A stretch of 64,000 nt of DNA from an uncultured Tessaracoccus sp. Lineage in GTDB: Bacteria > Actinomycetota > Actinomycetes > Propionibacteriales > Propionibacteriaceae. Shown here piece after piece: positions 18,246 to 27,559 of the stretch. A model generated the notes under the pieces. It was not told the DNA's origin. It ran no database searches and saw only the letters and a program-made list of their open reading frames with translations. The translations under genes and the position numbers were made by a program. How positions within the stretch are numbered: the first letter of the stretch is position 1; every line of letters begins with the position of its first letter. The DNA lies in assembly GCF_947286155.1 (NCBI RefSeq), contig NZ_CAMYPD010000002.1:1-64000 (forward strand), read 5' to 3'.

Positions 18246-19283
18246 TCAGACGAGCACCGCGGTGCCCGGGCCCTCGGCGTCTGTGATTTCACCCAGCACC
18301 CAGGAGCTGATGCCGCGCCGTTCAAGCAGCGCGAGAGCGCCGTCGACGGATTCCGCGGGCATGATGGCCGCCATGCCCACACCCATGTTGAGCGTGGCGT
18401 CGACGTCGGCGTGCGAGAGCCTGCCCACCTGCTGCACCAGCTGGAAGATGGGCGCGGGCGTCCACGACGAGCGCTGCAGGCGCGCGCTCAGCCCGTCGGG
18501 AATAACGCGCGCGAGGTTCGCTTCGAGCCCGCCACCGGTGATATGCGAGAACGCGTGCGTCTCCACCTCGTCGATGAGCGCCAGCACGTCGAGGGCATAC
18601 ACCTTCGTCGGCTCCAGCAGCTCCTCGCCCAATGTGCGCCCGAGCTCGTCGACGTGGCGGTCGAGCTGCCAGCCCGCCTCCTGCAGCAACACGTGCCGCA
18701 CGAGCGAATAGCCATTGGAGTGCAGGCCCGACGAGGCCATCGCGACGACGACGTCGCCCGCCTGCACCCGCTCGGGGCCGAGAATCTTGGCGCGCTCCAC
18801 CACGCCCGTCGTGGCGCCGGCGACGTCGTACTCGTCGGGACCGAGCAGGCCAGGATGCTCCGCAGTTTCGCCACCGACGAGCGAGCACCCAGCGGCGACG
18901 CAGGCGTCGGCGATACCACCGACGATGGCCGCGATGCGCTCGGGAACCACCTTGCCACACGCGATGTAGTCGGTGACGAACAGTGGCTCGGCGCCGGTGA
19001 CGACGAGGTCGTCGACGAGCATGCCGATGAGGTCAAAGCCGATCGTGTCGTGCTTGTCGAGAGCCTGCGCGATGGCCACCTTGGTGCCCACACCGTCGGT
19101 GGAGCTCACCAGTACCGGCTGTTCCATGGCCTTCAGCGCGCTAGCGTCGAAGAACCCGGCGAAGCCGCCCAGCCCGCCCAGCACCTCAGGGCGGCGGCTG
19201 CGTGCCACCGATGCTTTCATCAGCTCGACGGCGCGGTCACCCGCCTCGATGTCGACGCCCGCCCGCGCGTACGCGTTGCTCAC
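18246..19283 (-). CDS. purM: Phosphoribosylformylglycinamidine cyclo-ligase (AIR synthetase)
   Basis: A 345-residue enzyme of de novo purine synthesis that closes the imidazole ring of AIR using ATP. Family motifs seen are YARAGVDIEAGDRAVELMK at the start, STDGVGTKVAIAQ, DLIGMLVDDLVVTGAEPLFVTDYIACGK, GCSLVGGETAEHPG, SSGLHSNGYSLVR and HITGGGLEANLARVIPDG. Length is typical. It overlaps the end of purF by 4 bases (ATGA), so the two are co-translated. The order purF-purM is the usual actinobacterial one. Confidence 0.96.
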   Translation of the reverse strand: MSNAYARAGVDIEAGDRAVELMKASVARSRRPEVLGGLGGFAGFFDASALKAMEQPVLVSSTDGVGTKVAIAQALDKHDTIGFDLIGMLVDDLVVTGAEPLFVTDYIACGKVVPERIAAIVGGIADACVAAGCSLVGGETAEHPGLLGPDEYDVAGATTGVVERAKILGPERVQAGDVVVAMASSGLHSNGYSLVRHVLLQEAGWQLDRHVDELGRTLGEELLEPTKVYALDVLALIDEVETHAFSHITGGGLEANLARVIPDGLSARLQRSSWTPAPIFQLVQQVGRLSHADVDATLNMGVGMAAIMPAESVDGALALLERRGISSWVLGEITDAEGPGTAVLV

Positions 19284-20758
19284 AGCTCCTCCTCGTTCGT
19301 GATGCCGAGCAGTTTGCCCTGCTCCTTAGGAATACGGATGGGATAGTGGCCGTCGAAACAGGCCCGGCACAACTGTGACGCCGGCACCGTCGTCGCCTCG
19401 GTCATGGCGTCCAAGGAGACATACCCGAGCGAATCGGCCCCGATGGAACGGCAGATGTCGTCGACGGTAAGCCCGGGCGCGATGAGCTCGGCGCGCGTGG
19501 CGAAGTCGATGCCGTAGAAACACGGCCACAGCACCGGCGGAGACGAGATGCGCACGTGCACCTCGCTGGCGCCGGCCTCGCGCAGCATCCGAACGAGGGC
19601 GCGTTGGGTGTTGCCGCGCACGATGGAGTCGTCGACGACCACGAGCCGCTTGCCGTCGATCACCGAGCGCAGCGGGTTCAGTTTCAAGCGGATGCCGAGC
19701 TGCCGGATGGTGTCGGACGGCTGGATGAACGTACGCCCGACGTACGCGTTCTTCACCAGCCCGAGCCCGAACTCGATGCCCGACCCTTTCGCAAAACCGA
19801 TAGCCGACGGCGTGCCGGAATCAGGCGTAGGGATCACCAGGTCGGCATCGACGGGATGCTCGTGCGCCAGACGCCTACCGATCTCGACGCGCGTGTCGTA
19901 CACGCCCCGCCCGGCGATCGTCGTATCCGGGCGCGCCAGGTACACGTACTCGAAGATGCAGCCCTTCGGCTGCGGCTCGGCGAACCGCTGGGTGCGAAGC
20001 CCGGCCGCGTCAATGGCGACGAACTCCCCCGGCTCAATTTCGCGGATGAACGATGCGCCGACGATGTCCAGCGCCGCAGTCTCGCTCGCCACTACCCAGC
20101 CTGTGCGCAACCGGCCGAGCACGAGCGGGCGCACACCCTGCGGGTCGCGCGCGGCGTACAGCGTCGTCGGGGTCATGAACACCAGCGAGAATGCGCCCTT
20201 GAGACGCGGCAGCACCTCGAGCGTGATGTCTTCGAGAGGCCGATCCCCCATCGACACCATGAGCGCGGAGATGAGGGCCGTGTCCGACGTCGAATCCATC
20301 GCGGCATGCTTCGACGCGACCTTCGCATCCGGCGCGAGCTCGCGCAGCCACGCCTCCAGCTCGTCGGTGTTGGTGAGGTTACCGTTGTGCGCGAGCGCCA
20401 GCCCGGTGCCGTCGGGGCGCGAGCGGAACGTGGGCTGCGCGTTGTTCCACGTCGACGAACCGCCGGTCGAATACCGGGTATGCCCGACGGCGATGCCGCC
20501 CGGCAGCGACTTCAGCGTCGACTCATCGAAGACCTGCGCCACCAGACCCATGTCTTTGAACACCATGATGCGCTCGCCCGACGACACCGCCATGCCGGCG
20601 GATTCCTGGCCGCGGTGCTGCAGGGCGAACAGGCCGAAGTAGGTGAGCTGGGCGACGTCCTCGTCGGGCGCCCAAACGCCGAACACACCGCACTCGTCGC
20701 GAGGTGGGGTGTCGGTGGGGTCGGGCTCGTGGGTGAGTTTGCCGTCGGGTTGGAGCAC
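19280..20758 (-). CDS. purF: Amidophosphoribosyltransferase
   Basis: The first committed enzyme of purine synthesis transfers glutamine amide nitrogen to PRPP. The N-terminal glutaminase begins DECGVFGVWAP, whose Cys is the nucleophile after propeptide processing, and continues with LFALQHRGQESAGMA and GHTRYSTGGSS. The PRPP-binding site is KRLVVVDDSIVRGNT. Cys residues near CFYGID and LCRACFDGHYP fit the iron-sulfur type. An open frame extends to 20827 (TTG). I prefer GTG at 20758, giving 492 residues, because homologues start with a short DGKLTHEPDPTD-type leader. The ribosome-binding site is poor, so the start is uncertain. Confidence 0.93.
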   Translation of the reverse strand: MLQPDGKLTHEPDPTDTPPRDECGVFGVWAPDEDVAQLTYFGLFALQHRGQESAGMAVSSGERIMVFKDMGLVAQVFDESTLKSLPGGIAVGHTRYSTGGSSTWNNAQPTFRSRPDGTGLALAHNGNLTNTDELEAWLRELAPDAKVASKHAAMDSTSDTALISALMVSMGDRPLEDITLEVLPRLKGAFSLVFMTPTTLYAARDPQGVRPLVLGRLRTGWVVASETAALDIVGASFIREIEPGEFVAIDAAGLRTQRFAEPQPKGCIFEYVYLARPDTTIAGRGVYDTRVEIGRRLAHEHPVDADLVIPTPDSGTPSAIGFAKGSGIEFGLGLVKNAYVGRTFIQPSDTIRQLGIRLKLNPLRSVIDGKRLVVVDDSIVRGNTQRALVRMLREAGASEVHVRISSPPVLWPCFYGIDFATRAELIAPGLTVDDICRSIGADSLGYVSLDAMTEATTVPASQLCRACFDGHYPIRIPKEQGKLLGITNEEEL

Positions 20759-20831
20759 CCCCTCATCGTATCCGTCTGCTGCAGACCGTGCATGACACGG
20801 TGTGGTGTACCTTCCCCAGAGCAACAAAGGA

Positions 20832-20868
20832 GGCCGGGCCGATGCGGATTACGCACCTGAGCCCGGCC
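20832..20868. terminator. Terminator hairpin after the mal permease gene
   Basis: Perfect arms GGCCGGGC and GCCCGGCC pair across a 21-base loop in the gap between malG (ending at 20905) and purF. It probably terminates the minus-strand mal operon before purF. Confidence 0.6.
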
Positions 20869-20904
20869 TTCCGTCCCTTGCCCATCACTAGCTTGGGATT
20901 TTCG

Positions 20905-21828
20905 TCATCCCTTCACACCACCAGCGGTGAGCCCGCTCACGATGTACTTCTGCAGGAACATGAACAGCAGGATGACGGGGATTGCGGCGAGCACGGCGCC
21001 TGCCGCGAACAGCGACCACGGCGCGTTGCGCTCGTCGGAGGCCCACACGTAGAGGCCGACGGCGAGCGTGTACTGCTCAGGGCGCTGTAGCACCACGCGC
21101 GCAAGGATGAACTCGCCGTAGGTGCCGACGAAGCTCAGCAGGCCGACCACCGCGAGGATGGGCGAGACCAGCCGCATGATGATGCCCCAGAAGATCTGGG
21201 CGTGCGTGGCACCGTCGATCTTCGCCGCCTCGTCGAGCTCCTTCGGGATGGTATTGAAGAAGCCGTACATGAGGAACGTGTTCGCCCCCAGCGCGCCGCC
21301 CAGGTAGACGGCGATCAGTCCGAGGTGCTGCCCGAGCCCCAGGGGTGGGTAGATCTCCTGGATGGTGAGCAGCAGCAGGAAGATGGCGACGAAGGCCAGC
21401 ATCTGCGGGAACATCTGGATGATCAGCAGGAACGTGAGCCCGCCGTGGCGGCCCTTGAAGCGGAACCGGCTGAACGCGTAGGCCGCGCACGCCGCCATGA
21501 GGACGGTGGCGATGGCGGTGACGCTCGAGACGAACAGTGAGTGCAGCGCCCACTTCGGGAAGTCTGTCTCCAACAGTCTCTGGTAGTGCTCCCCCGTGAA
21601 CGCCTGGAACAGGTTGTTCGAGCCGGTGAGCGTGCCCCTCGGGTTCACCGATGCAGACACGACGTACAACAACGGCAGGATGCAGTACACGATGAACACG
21701 ATGGCGAACAGGTGCTTCCAGCCCACCGACTTGCACCAACGCCACCACGCGCCCTTGACCTTGCGCTTCTCCGGTGCGGGCTGCGCGCCGGACGTTGGCT
21801 TAGAGGTTATCGATTGCGTACTCATCAC
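20905..21828 (-). CDS. malG: Maltose/maltodextrin ABC transporter permease, MalG type
   Basis: A 307-residue CUT1 permease with six membrane segments and the MalG-type C-terminus. The EAA loop NTIPKELDEAAKIDGATHAQIFWGIIM contacts the ATPase. Family regions LLIIQMFPQMLAFVAIFLLL and LSFVGTYGEFILARVVLQRPEQYTLAVGLY match MalG strongly. It overlaps malF by 4 bases (ATGA). No MalK-type ATPase gene lies in this locus, so the transporter probably uses a shared ATPase encoded elsewhere, as known for MsiK in Streptomyces. Confidence 0.92.
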   Translation of the reverse strand: MMSTQSITSKPTSGAQPAPEKRKVKGAWWRWCKSVGWKHLFAIVFIVYCILPLLYVVSASVNPRGTLTGSNNLFQAFTGEHYQRLLETDFPKWALHSLFVSSVTAIATVLMAACAAYAFSRFRFKGRHGGLTFLLIIQMFPQMLAFVAIFLLLLTIQEIYPPLGLGQHLGLIAVYLGGALGANTFLMYGFFNTIPKELDEAAKIDGATHAQIFWGIIMRLVSPILAVVGLLSFVGTYGEFILARVVLQRPEQYTLAVGLYVWASDERNAPWSLFAAGAVLAAIPVILLFMFLQKYIVSGLTAGGVKG

Positions 21829-23390
21829 ATGATCTCCTCAAGCTTGCGAGTCTGACGGAAGCCGAGCCAGGCGATGATGCCCACCACCACGAAGATGATG
21901 ATCGACAGCGCGCTGGCCACGCCGTATTGCTTCTCACCCTCGAACGAGATGGCGTACACCATCGAGATCAAGATGTCCGTTTCACCGACGTTGAACGGCG
22001 CACCCGGATAGTTGGGGCCACCGCCGGTGAGCATGTAGATCAGCGAGAAGTTGTTGAAGTTAAACGCGAAGCTCGAAATCAGCAGCGGCGCTACGGAGAC
22101 CATCAGCATCGGCAGCGTGACGTTGAAGAACCGCTTCACCGGACCCGCGCCGTCCATGATGCCCGCCTCGGTGAGCTCGCCTGGAATCGACTGGAGCGCA
22201 CCGGTGCAGATCAGGAACATGTATGGGAAGCCCAGCCACAGGTTCACCATGAGAATCGACAACTTCGCGAGGTTCCCGTCGCCGAGCCAATCGATGGACG
22301 CGCCGCCCAGGAGTGTCTGGTTGATGAACCCGAACTGCCTGTTCAACATGCCCTTCCACACCAGCGCGGCCAAGAAGCCGGGGAAGGCGTAGGGCAGGAT
22401 GAACAGCGAACGGTAGAGGACTCGCCCCTTCACCCGTGGATCGTTGAAGATCACGGCGATGAGCAGCCCCAACGCGAACGTGGTGAACACCGAGAGGAAC
22501 GCGAACGCGAACGTCCAGCCAAGCGACCCGAGGAAGAACTTCGACACCTCAGGGTTGGTGAACAGGAACGTGAAGTTCTTCAACCCGACGTTCACCCGCC
22601 ACCCCGGCTCGAGCTTCTTTCCGTCCTCAGAGACGTAGTTGCCCTTGGACTCGTCGGCCTTGAAGACAGTGCCGTCGGTGTTGGTGAAAGAGTCGTCGGC
22701 CTCCTCGTAGTGCAGTGACGGCGTGGCCTGCGTCGCCGTCGACCCGTTACGGGTGCGCAGCGATCCCTCGTTGGCGTCGTCGCTGATGGGAACGCGCAGA
22801 CCGAGCACCTCGTCTTGACGAGCGATGATGTCTTGCGTCGACAGTGCGGTGGCGCCGTCGGCTTCCGTCACCCGGTCACCTTCGACGGTGGCTCCCTCGA
22901 GCGGCTCCAGTGCCTGCTCTGCGGTGCCGAACATCGCGGCGCCGTCACGCACGACGGCAAACCCCAGCTCGCCATCGCGCTCCATGACCGTGACGGGCAA
23001 CTGCACGTCGCCCTCTACCTCGGAGGTGGCGAGGATTTGCTCGATGGCGTGTTGCTTGGTGTCGGAGTGCCCGTCGCCATAGTTCGTGAACGCGACGTAG
23101 CCCGTCATGCCCATGACGTAGACCTGGTAGATGATCAGAAAAATCAGGCCGGGGAACAGATACTTTGCGGGAATAGCCCGCTTGGAGAAGTAGATGACAT
23201 CGGCAATAGCCAGCGAGGCGACGAGGAACACGAGGATGCCCCAGCGTTCCTGGCCGTAGCAGGCGAGAATCCCATAGATGCCGAATGCGTTGACGAGCCC
23301 CATGAGCAGGAGCTTGACGTAGAAGCCCGGGCGCGAAAGATCCCGAGCGTGTGAGAGAGGTGGGCGCTCCACCTTCGTTGCTGTGCTCAA
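21825..23390 (-). CDS. malF: Maltose/maltodextrin ABC transporter permease, MalF type
   Basis: A 521-residue CUT1 permease. Four N-terminal membrane segments are followed by a large extracytoplasmic insertion (about residues 110-270) that matches the P2 loop of MalF proteins, which contacts the maltose-binding protein. The C-terminal half has the conserved core, with FNDPRVKGRVLYRSLFILPYAFPGFLAALVWKGM and an EAA loop SIPGELTEAGIMDGAGPVKRFFNVTLP. It follows malE after a strong hairpin and couples to malG. Function as a maltodextrin channel is supported by the GH13 glucosidase and LacI gene next to it. Confidence 0.93.
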   Translation of the reverse strand: MSTATKVERPPLSHARDLSRPGFYVKLLLMGLVNAFGIYGILACYGQERWGILVFLVASLAIADVIYFSKRAIPAKYLFPGLIFLIIYQVYVMGMTGYVAFTNYGDGHSDTKQHAIEQILATSEVEGDVQLPVTVMERDGELGFAVVRDGAAMFGTAEQALEPLEGATVEGDRVTEADGATALSTQDIIARQDEVLGLRVPISDDANEGSLRTRNGSTATQATPSLHYEEADDSFTNTDGTVFKADESKGNYVSEDGKKLEPGWRVNVGLKNFTFLFTNPEVSKFFLGSLGWTFAFAFLSVFTTFALGLLIAVIFNDPRVKGRVLYRSLFILPYAFPGFLAALVWKGMLNRQFGFINQTLLGGASIDWLGDGNLAKLSILMVNLWLGFPYMFLICTGALQSIPGELTEAGIMDGAGPVKRFFNVTLPMLMVSVAPLLISSFAFNFNNFSLIYMLTGGGPNYPGAPFNVGETDILISMVYAISFEGEKQYGVASALSIIIFVVVGIIAWLGFRQTRKLEEIM

Positions 23391-23412
23391 CTTGCTGCCC
23401 TTCGATACTCAG

Positions 23413-23448
23413 TAGGGGCGGGCTTGGCATTACCGTAGCCCGCCCCTA
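23413..23448 (-). terminator. Intercistronic hairpin between malE and malF
   Basis: A perfect 12-bp stem, TAGGGGCGGGCT with AGCCCGCCCCTA, lies just after the malE stop. It is probably a partial terminator or mRNA stabiliser that raises binding-protein levels over permease, as in the classic malE-malF gap. Confidence 0.7.
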
Positions 23449-23466
23449 TCCGATAGCGAGGATAAA

Positions 23467-24690
23467 TCAGATCTTCGACTGGATGTTCTTGATCATCGTC
23501 TGCCACGCCGCCTTGGCGTCGGGCGACTTCTGATCGATGATCTGGATCTGGGTGTTGCCCCAGAACTCCCACACGGCGTTCATCTCCGGGATCGTCGGCA
23601 TGGGCTGGCCATCCTTGGCGGCGTCGTTGAAGCCAGACATCAGTTCATCGGAGACGGCATCCGCGGATTCCGTGAGTGCGGGCACTCGGCCGCCCAGCTC
23701 GTACAGCTTGTCCTGCGCTTCCTTGGAGCCGAGGAAATCGATGAACTGGTTCGCCATGAGGGCGTTCTTGCTCTTTGCGGAAACGTAGACCACCTGCACA
23801 CCGACGAACGGGGCCGACGGCTTACCGCCTGCCGAAGGCACGGGGAGCACGGAAATGTCCATGCCAGCCTTCTGGAACTCCGCGGTGTTCCACGGGCCGG
23901 TGATCATGTACGGGCTCTTGCCGTCGAGGAATAGCTGCTTGGCCTGGTCGCCGCCAATGTCGCCGGAGAGGACGCCTTCCTTGCCGAGCTTCTGGATGTA
24001 TTCGGCGAATGCTTCACCCTCAGGGCCGGCCATACCGAGATCGGTGGTGTACTCGTTGTCCTTCATCTCGAACACGGGAGCGCCAAACGAGGTCTGGATG
24101 GGGTACATGTGGTACGGATCACCCTGATCGCCCTGCTGCACGAGCAGCGGGTACTTCGAGCCGTTGCTCTTGCCCTGCTCGATGAGTTTGTCGAGCGTGT
24201 CCGGGGTGTCCTTGGCCAGCTTGTTGTTGCGCACCAGCGCGATGTTCTCCAGCGCGTAGGGCATGCCCCAGACCTTGCCGTTCTGGGTCACGGCCTGCAC
24301 CGCGACGGGGTTGAATGCATCAGCCTTCGACGCGAAGTCGATGGGCGAGATCACGCCGTTTTGCACGAGGTTGCCGAGCCCGTCGTGTGCGGTAACGATG
24401 AGGTCTGGGCCCTGGCCCGAGCCTGCCTGGGCGATGAAGTCGTTGGCGATATCAGCCGTCGGCTTCTGCACGACGTCGAGCGTCACGCCGGAGCTTTCCT
24501 TGAACTGGGCACCCAGTTCCTTGAAGGCGCCGATGCGAGTTTCGTCGGCCCAGATGGTGAGGGAACCGCCCTGCTTGGGCTGCTCGCTCTTCGAGCCTTC
24601 CGAGGGTTTGGTTTCGCCACCACCGGAGCCTCCACACGCCGTCAAGGCGAGAGCAGCAGCCGCTGCGATAGCGATCAAGCGCTTGTGCAT
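23467..24690 (-). CDS. malE: Maltose/maltodextrin-binding lipoprotein
   Basis: A 407-residue CUT1 solute-binding lipoprotein. The leader MHKRLIAIAAAAALALTACGG has a lipobox (LTAC) followed by a Gly/Ser/Lys linker. The mature part matches maltose-binding proteins: GSLTIWADETRIGAFKELGAQFKESSGV, GLGNLVQNGVISPID, WGMPYALENIALVRN, KSPYMITGPWNTAEFQKAG and NQFIDFLGSKEAQDKLYELGGRVPAL. The ATG at 24690 has AGGAG nine bases upstream; the longer frame to 24759 has no leader. It is divergent from the LacI gene, and the operators lie between them. Confidence 0.94.
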   Translation of the reverse strand: MHKRLIAIAAAAALALTACGGSGGGETKPSEGSKSEQPKQGGSLTIWADETRIGAFKELGAQFKESSGVTLDVVQKPTADIANDFIAQAGSGQGPDLIVTAHDGLGNLVQNGVISPIDFASKADAFNPVAVQAVTQNGKVWGMPYALENIALVRNNKLAKDTPDTLDKLIEQGKSNGSKYPLLVQQGDQGDPYHMYPIQTSFGAPVFEMKDNEYTTDLGMAGPEGEAFAEYIQKLGKEGVLSGDIGGDQAKQLFLDGKSPYMITGPWNTAEFQKAGMDISVLPVPSAGGKPSAPFVGVQVVYVSAKSKNALMANQFIDFLGSKEAQDKLYELGGRVPALTESADAVSDELMSGFNDAAKDGQPMPTIPEMNAVWEFWGNTQIQIIDQKSPDAKAAWQTMIKNIQSKI

Positions 24691-24801
24691 GAGATCAATC
24701 TCCTTTGATTCCGACATTTCCGAGAACTGCACCCGCTGCAATCCCCAGCTGAGGGCCATTCAAGCACGTTCAAGGGTAAGTTGCAAGCGTTCCTGAAAGC
24801 T

Positions 24802-24856
24802 TTGCGCAACTGTTACATCTTTGTTGCAATGGCGTTGCTGGGGGCTGTAACGTTAC
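24802..24856. promoter_or_regulatory. Putative LacI/MalR operators in the malE-lacI divergent region
   Basis: The region holds TTGCGCAAC (24802-24810) and the perfect palindrome GTAACGTTAC (24847-24856). An AGTTGC/GCAACT inverted pair surrounds the first site. Both words recur together upstream of glgP (13755-13769). These fit operators for the LacI-family regulator transcribed from here. Assignment is by position and shared sequence only. Confidence 0.55.
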
Positions 24857-24884
24857 GTGCACTAATGGTCCCGGAGGTACAACG

Positions 24885-25856
24885 ATGATCACGACGACCC
24901 TGGCCGACATCGCCGCGGCCGCTGGAGTGTCCACCGCCACAGTCTCGCGAGTGATGAACCAAAAACCAGGCGTCAAAGACACCACTCGCAACGCCGTGCT
25001 GCGCGCACTCGAAGCCGCTGGCTACGAAGCCCCCACCAAACTCGCCACGCGCGTCGTCGCCATCCTTGTGCCTGAACTGTCCAACCCCGTGTTTCCGCAG
25101 TACGCGCAAGAGCTCAGCCTCGTCCTCTACGACGCTGGCTACTCGGCCATCGTGTGCCCCGTGAGCCAAGGTGGATACAGTGAGATGCAGTACCTCGACA
25201 CGCTGCGCTCATCCGAAATCTCAGGCATCATCTCTGTCTCCGGTGCATCGGCCGACTCGCTCGCGTCGAAGGCGCCCTACCAGATGCTTACCGACGACCA
25301 CATCCCCGCCGTCTACATCAACGGTTCAAGCGACGACATCGCCGCGCCCTTCTTCTGCGCCGACGATCACGCAGGCATTGAGCTCGCCGTCGAGCACCTG
25401 CGCGGACTCGGCCACGAACGCATTGGGCTCGCCATCGGCCAACCGCGCTACATGCCCACCACCCGCAAGGCGGAGGCATTCTTGGCGCTCGGATTCGACG
25501 AAGTCGACATCGAGTACACCGAATACACCGCCGACGGTGGCGGCCGCGCGGGCAGACGTCTGCTGGCCAGCGATCACACGGCCATCATCTGCGGCTCCGA
25601 CGTGATGGCCCTCGGCCTCATCCAGGAAGCATCCCGCCAGGGCCTCAGTGTTCCCGCTGACTACAGCGTCATCGGCTACGACGATTCGCCCGTCATGCAT
25701 CTCACCAACCTCACCACCGTCCGCCAGCCCGTGAACACCATCAGCGAGGCCGCCGTCGGGGCTCTGCTTGCGATGCTGCGCGACGAGCACGTGGCGGCCA
25801 ACGAACAACTGTTCGCACCAGATCTGACCATCCGAGACACGACAGGAGCACCATGA
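24885..25856 (+). CDS. LacI-family regulator of the maltose locus (MalR-like)
   Basis: A 323-residue LacI-type repressor. The N-terminal helix-turn-helix is LADIAAAAGVSTATVSRVMN, with the hinge region after it, and the periplasmic-binding-like domain follows (VVAILVPELSNPVFPQYAQEL, DYSVIGYDDSPVMHLTNLTTVRQPV). GGAGG lies before the ATG. It is divergent from malE and overlaps the GH13 gene by 4 bases (ATGA), so regulator and enzyme are co-expressed. It likely senses maltose or a maltodextrin and controls malEFG, itself and possibly glgP. Confidence 0.9.
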   Translation: MITTTLADIAAAAGVSTATVSRVMNQKPGVKDTTRNAVLRALEAAGYEAPTKLATRVVAILVPELSNPVFPQYAQELSLVLYDAGYSAIVCPVSQGGYSEMQYLDTLRSSEISGIISVSGASADSLASKAPYQMLTDDHIPAVYINGSSDDIAAPFFCADDHAGIELAVEHLRGLGHERIGLAIGQPRYMPTTRKAEAFLALGFDEVDIEYTEYTADGGGRAGRRLLASDHTAIICGSDVMALGLIQEASRQGLSVPADYSVIGYDDSPVMHLTNLTTVRQPVNTISEAAVGALLAMLRDEHVAANEQLFAPDLTIRDTTGAP

Positions 25857-27469
25857 CAACCACCGCGTGGTGGCGCGACGCCGTCATCTACCAGATCTAC
25901 CCCCGCTCATTCGCCGACGCGAACGGCGACGGGTACGGCGATCTCGCTGGCATCATCTCGCGGCTCGACCACATCCGCGACCTCGGCGTCGACGCCATCT
26001 GGTGCTCGCCGTTCTACCGCTCCCCCATGAAGGACGCCGGCTACGACGTCGCCGACTACCTGACCATCGACCCGATGTTCGGCGATCTCGACGACGCCCG
26101 CCAGCTGATCGACGAGTGCCACCAGCGAGGGCTGCGGCTCATCGTCGACCTCGTTCCTAACCACACCAGCGCCGACCACGAGTGGTTCCAAGCGGCACTC
26201 GCCTCCACACCCGGCTCGCCCGAGCGGGCGATGTACCACTTCGCTGACGGCCGCGGAGAGCATGGGGAGCTGCCGCCGAACAACTGGACCTCCATCTTCG
26301 GCGGCAACGCCTGGACGCGCCTCCACGATGCCGACGGCAACCCCGAACAGTGGTACCTCCACCTGTTCGACACCACGCAGCCGGATCTCAACTGGGACGA
26401 CGAGCGCGTGCGCGAAGGCTTCGACGAGATCTTGCGGTTCTGGCTCGATCTCGGCGTCGACGGATTCCGCGTCGACGTGGCGCACTCCCTCGTGAAGGCC
26501 CCCGGTCTGCCCGACGACGACGCCGATTACCGGATGATCTCGGGCGGCCAGGGCCCCATGTGGGATCAGGACGGTGTGCACGAGGTGTACCGACGGTGGC
26601 GGGCCATCCTCGACTCGTACGAGGGCGAGCGCATCCTCGTCGCCGAGGCCTGGGTGGACGACGCCGACCGGCTGGCACTGTACCTGCGCGCCGACGAGAT
26701 GCACACCGCGTTCAACTTCGGGTTCCTCACCTGCGAGTGGGATGCCGAGCACTATCGCGAGCAGATTGAGACGTCGCTCGCGGCGGATGCCAAGGTGGGC
26801 GCACCCACGACGTGGGTGCTGTCGAACCACGACACCATGCGCCATACATCCCGGCTCGGACGCAAGGACGAACCGGGCGTCCACAAGGAGTTTCTCGGCC
26901 CCGGCGATCCGCAACCTGACGAGGAGCTCGGTCTGCGGCGCGCCCGCGCCGCAACAATGCTCGAGCTTGCGCTGCCCGGTTCGGCCTACATTTACCAGGG
27001 CGAGGAGTTGGGCCTGCCCGACCACACGACCCTACCCCACGAGTACCGCCAAGACCCGGCTTGGTTCCAGTCCAACCACGAGGAGCTGGGCCGCGACGGC
27101 TGCCGCATTCCGTTGCCCTGGGACGCCGAGGCGCCGGGGATGGGTTTCTCCCCCACCGGCAAGACGTGGCTGCCCCAGCCGGAGGGTTACGCGCACTACG
27201 CGGCGACCCAGCAGCGCGGCGTCGAGGGCTCCACGCTGGAGTTGTACCGTCGGCTCCTGCGTCTGCGCAAGGAACTGGGGCTCGGCGCCGGTACGCTGAC
27301 GTGGCTCGACGCCCCCGAAGGCGTGCTGATGTTCGACAACGCTGGCGTGCAGGTGATCGTCAACGTCTCGGGTAGCCCCGTGCCCGTGCCCGCTGGGCGG
27401 GAAGTGCTCGTCGCGAGCCACCCCGTCGAGAGCGAGATCCCGGCCAACACCACGGCTTGGCTGCGCTGA
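25853..27469 (+). CDS. Alpha-glucosidase / oligo-alpha-glucosidase, glycoside hydrolase family 13
   Basis: A 538-residue cytoplasmic GH13 enzyme that would cleave imported maltose or maltodextrin to glucose. The order of motifs is WWRDAVIYQIYPRSFADANGDG, DLVPNHTS (region I), GFRVDVAHS (region II, nucleophile Asp), ILVAEAWV (region III, acid/base Glu) and VLSNHDTMR (region IV, stabilising Asp). The YQGEELGLPD segment and a short C-terminal beta domain match alpha-glucosidases. No signal peptide is present. It is translationally coupled to the LacI gene and convergent with the first hairpin repeat. Confidence 0.94.
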   Translation: MTTTAWWRDAVIYQIYPRSFADANGDGYGDLAGIISRLDHIRDLGVDAIWCSPFYRSPMKDAGYDVADYLTIDPMFGDLDDARQLIDECHQRGLRLIVDLVPNHTSADHEWFQAALASTPGSPERAMYHFADGRGEHGELPPNNWTSIFGGNAWTRLHDADGNPEQWYLHLFDTTQPDLNWDDERVREGFDEILRFWLDLGVDGFRVDVAHSLVKAPGLPDDDADYRMISGGQGPMWDQDGVHEVYRRWRAILDSYEGERILVAEAWVDDADRLALYLRADEMHTAFNFGFLTCEWDAEHYREQIETSLAADAKVGAPTTWVLSNHDTMRHTSRLGRKDEPGVHKEFLGPGDPQPDEELGLRRARAATMLELALPGSAYIYQGEELGLPDHTTLPHEYRQDPAWFQSNHEELGRDGCRIPLPWDAEAPGMGFSPTGKTWLPQPEGYAHYAATQQRGVEGSTLELYRRLLRLRKELGLGAGTLTWLDAPEGVLMFDNAGVQVIVNVSGSPVPVPAGREVLVASHPVESEIPANTTAWLR

Positions 27470-27478
27470 CCCGTCGAT

Positions 27479-27559
27479 GTTGACCGTTATCCTCCACGCC
27501 TGACGATTTCTGCCGAAATCAGGGGCCCGAAAAGCTTCTCGTGGAGGATAACGGTCAAC
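27479..27559. repeat. 80-bp palindromic repeat element, copy A (inverted relative to copies B and C)
   Basis: The element begins GTTGACCGTTATCCTCCAC and ends with its exact 19-base reverse complement, with a 43-base interior. Read on the minus strand it is preceded by AAAA and the interior starts GAGAAGC, as in copies B and C. The interior forms a second small hairpin of different sequence (CTGATTTC against GAAATC/TCAG). The stop codon TGA of the DUF559 gene is supplied by the GTTGACC of this copy. Confidence 0.9.
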
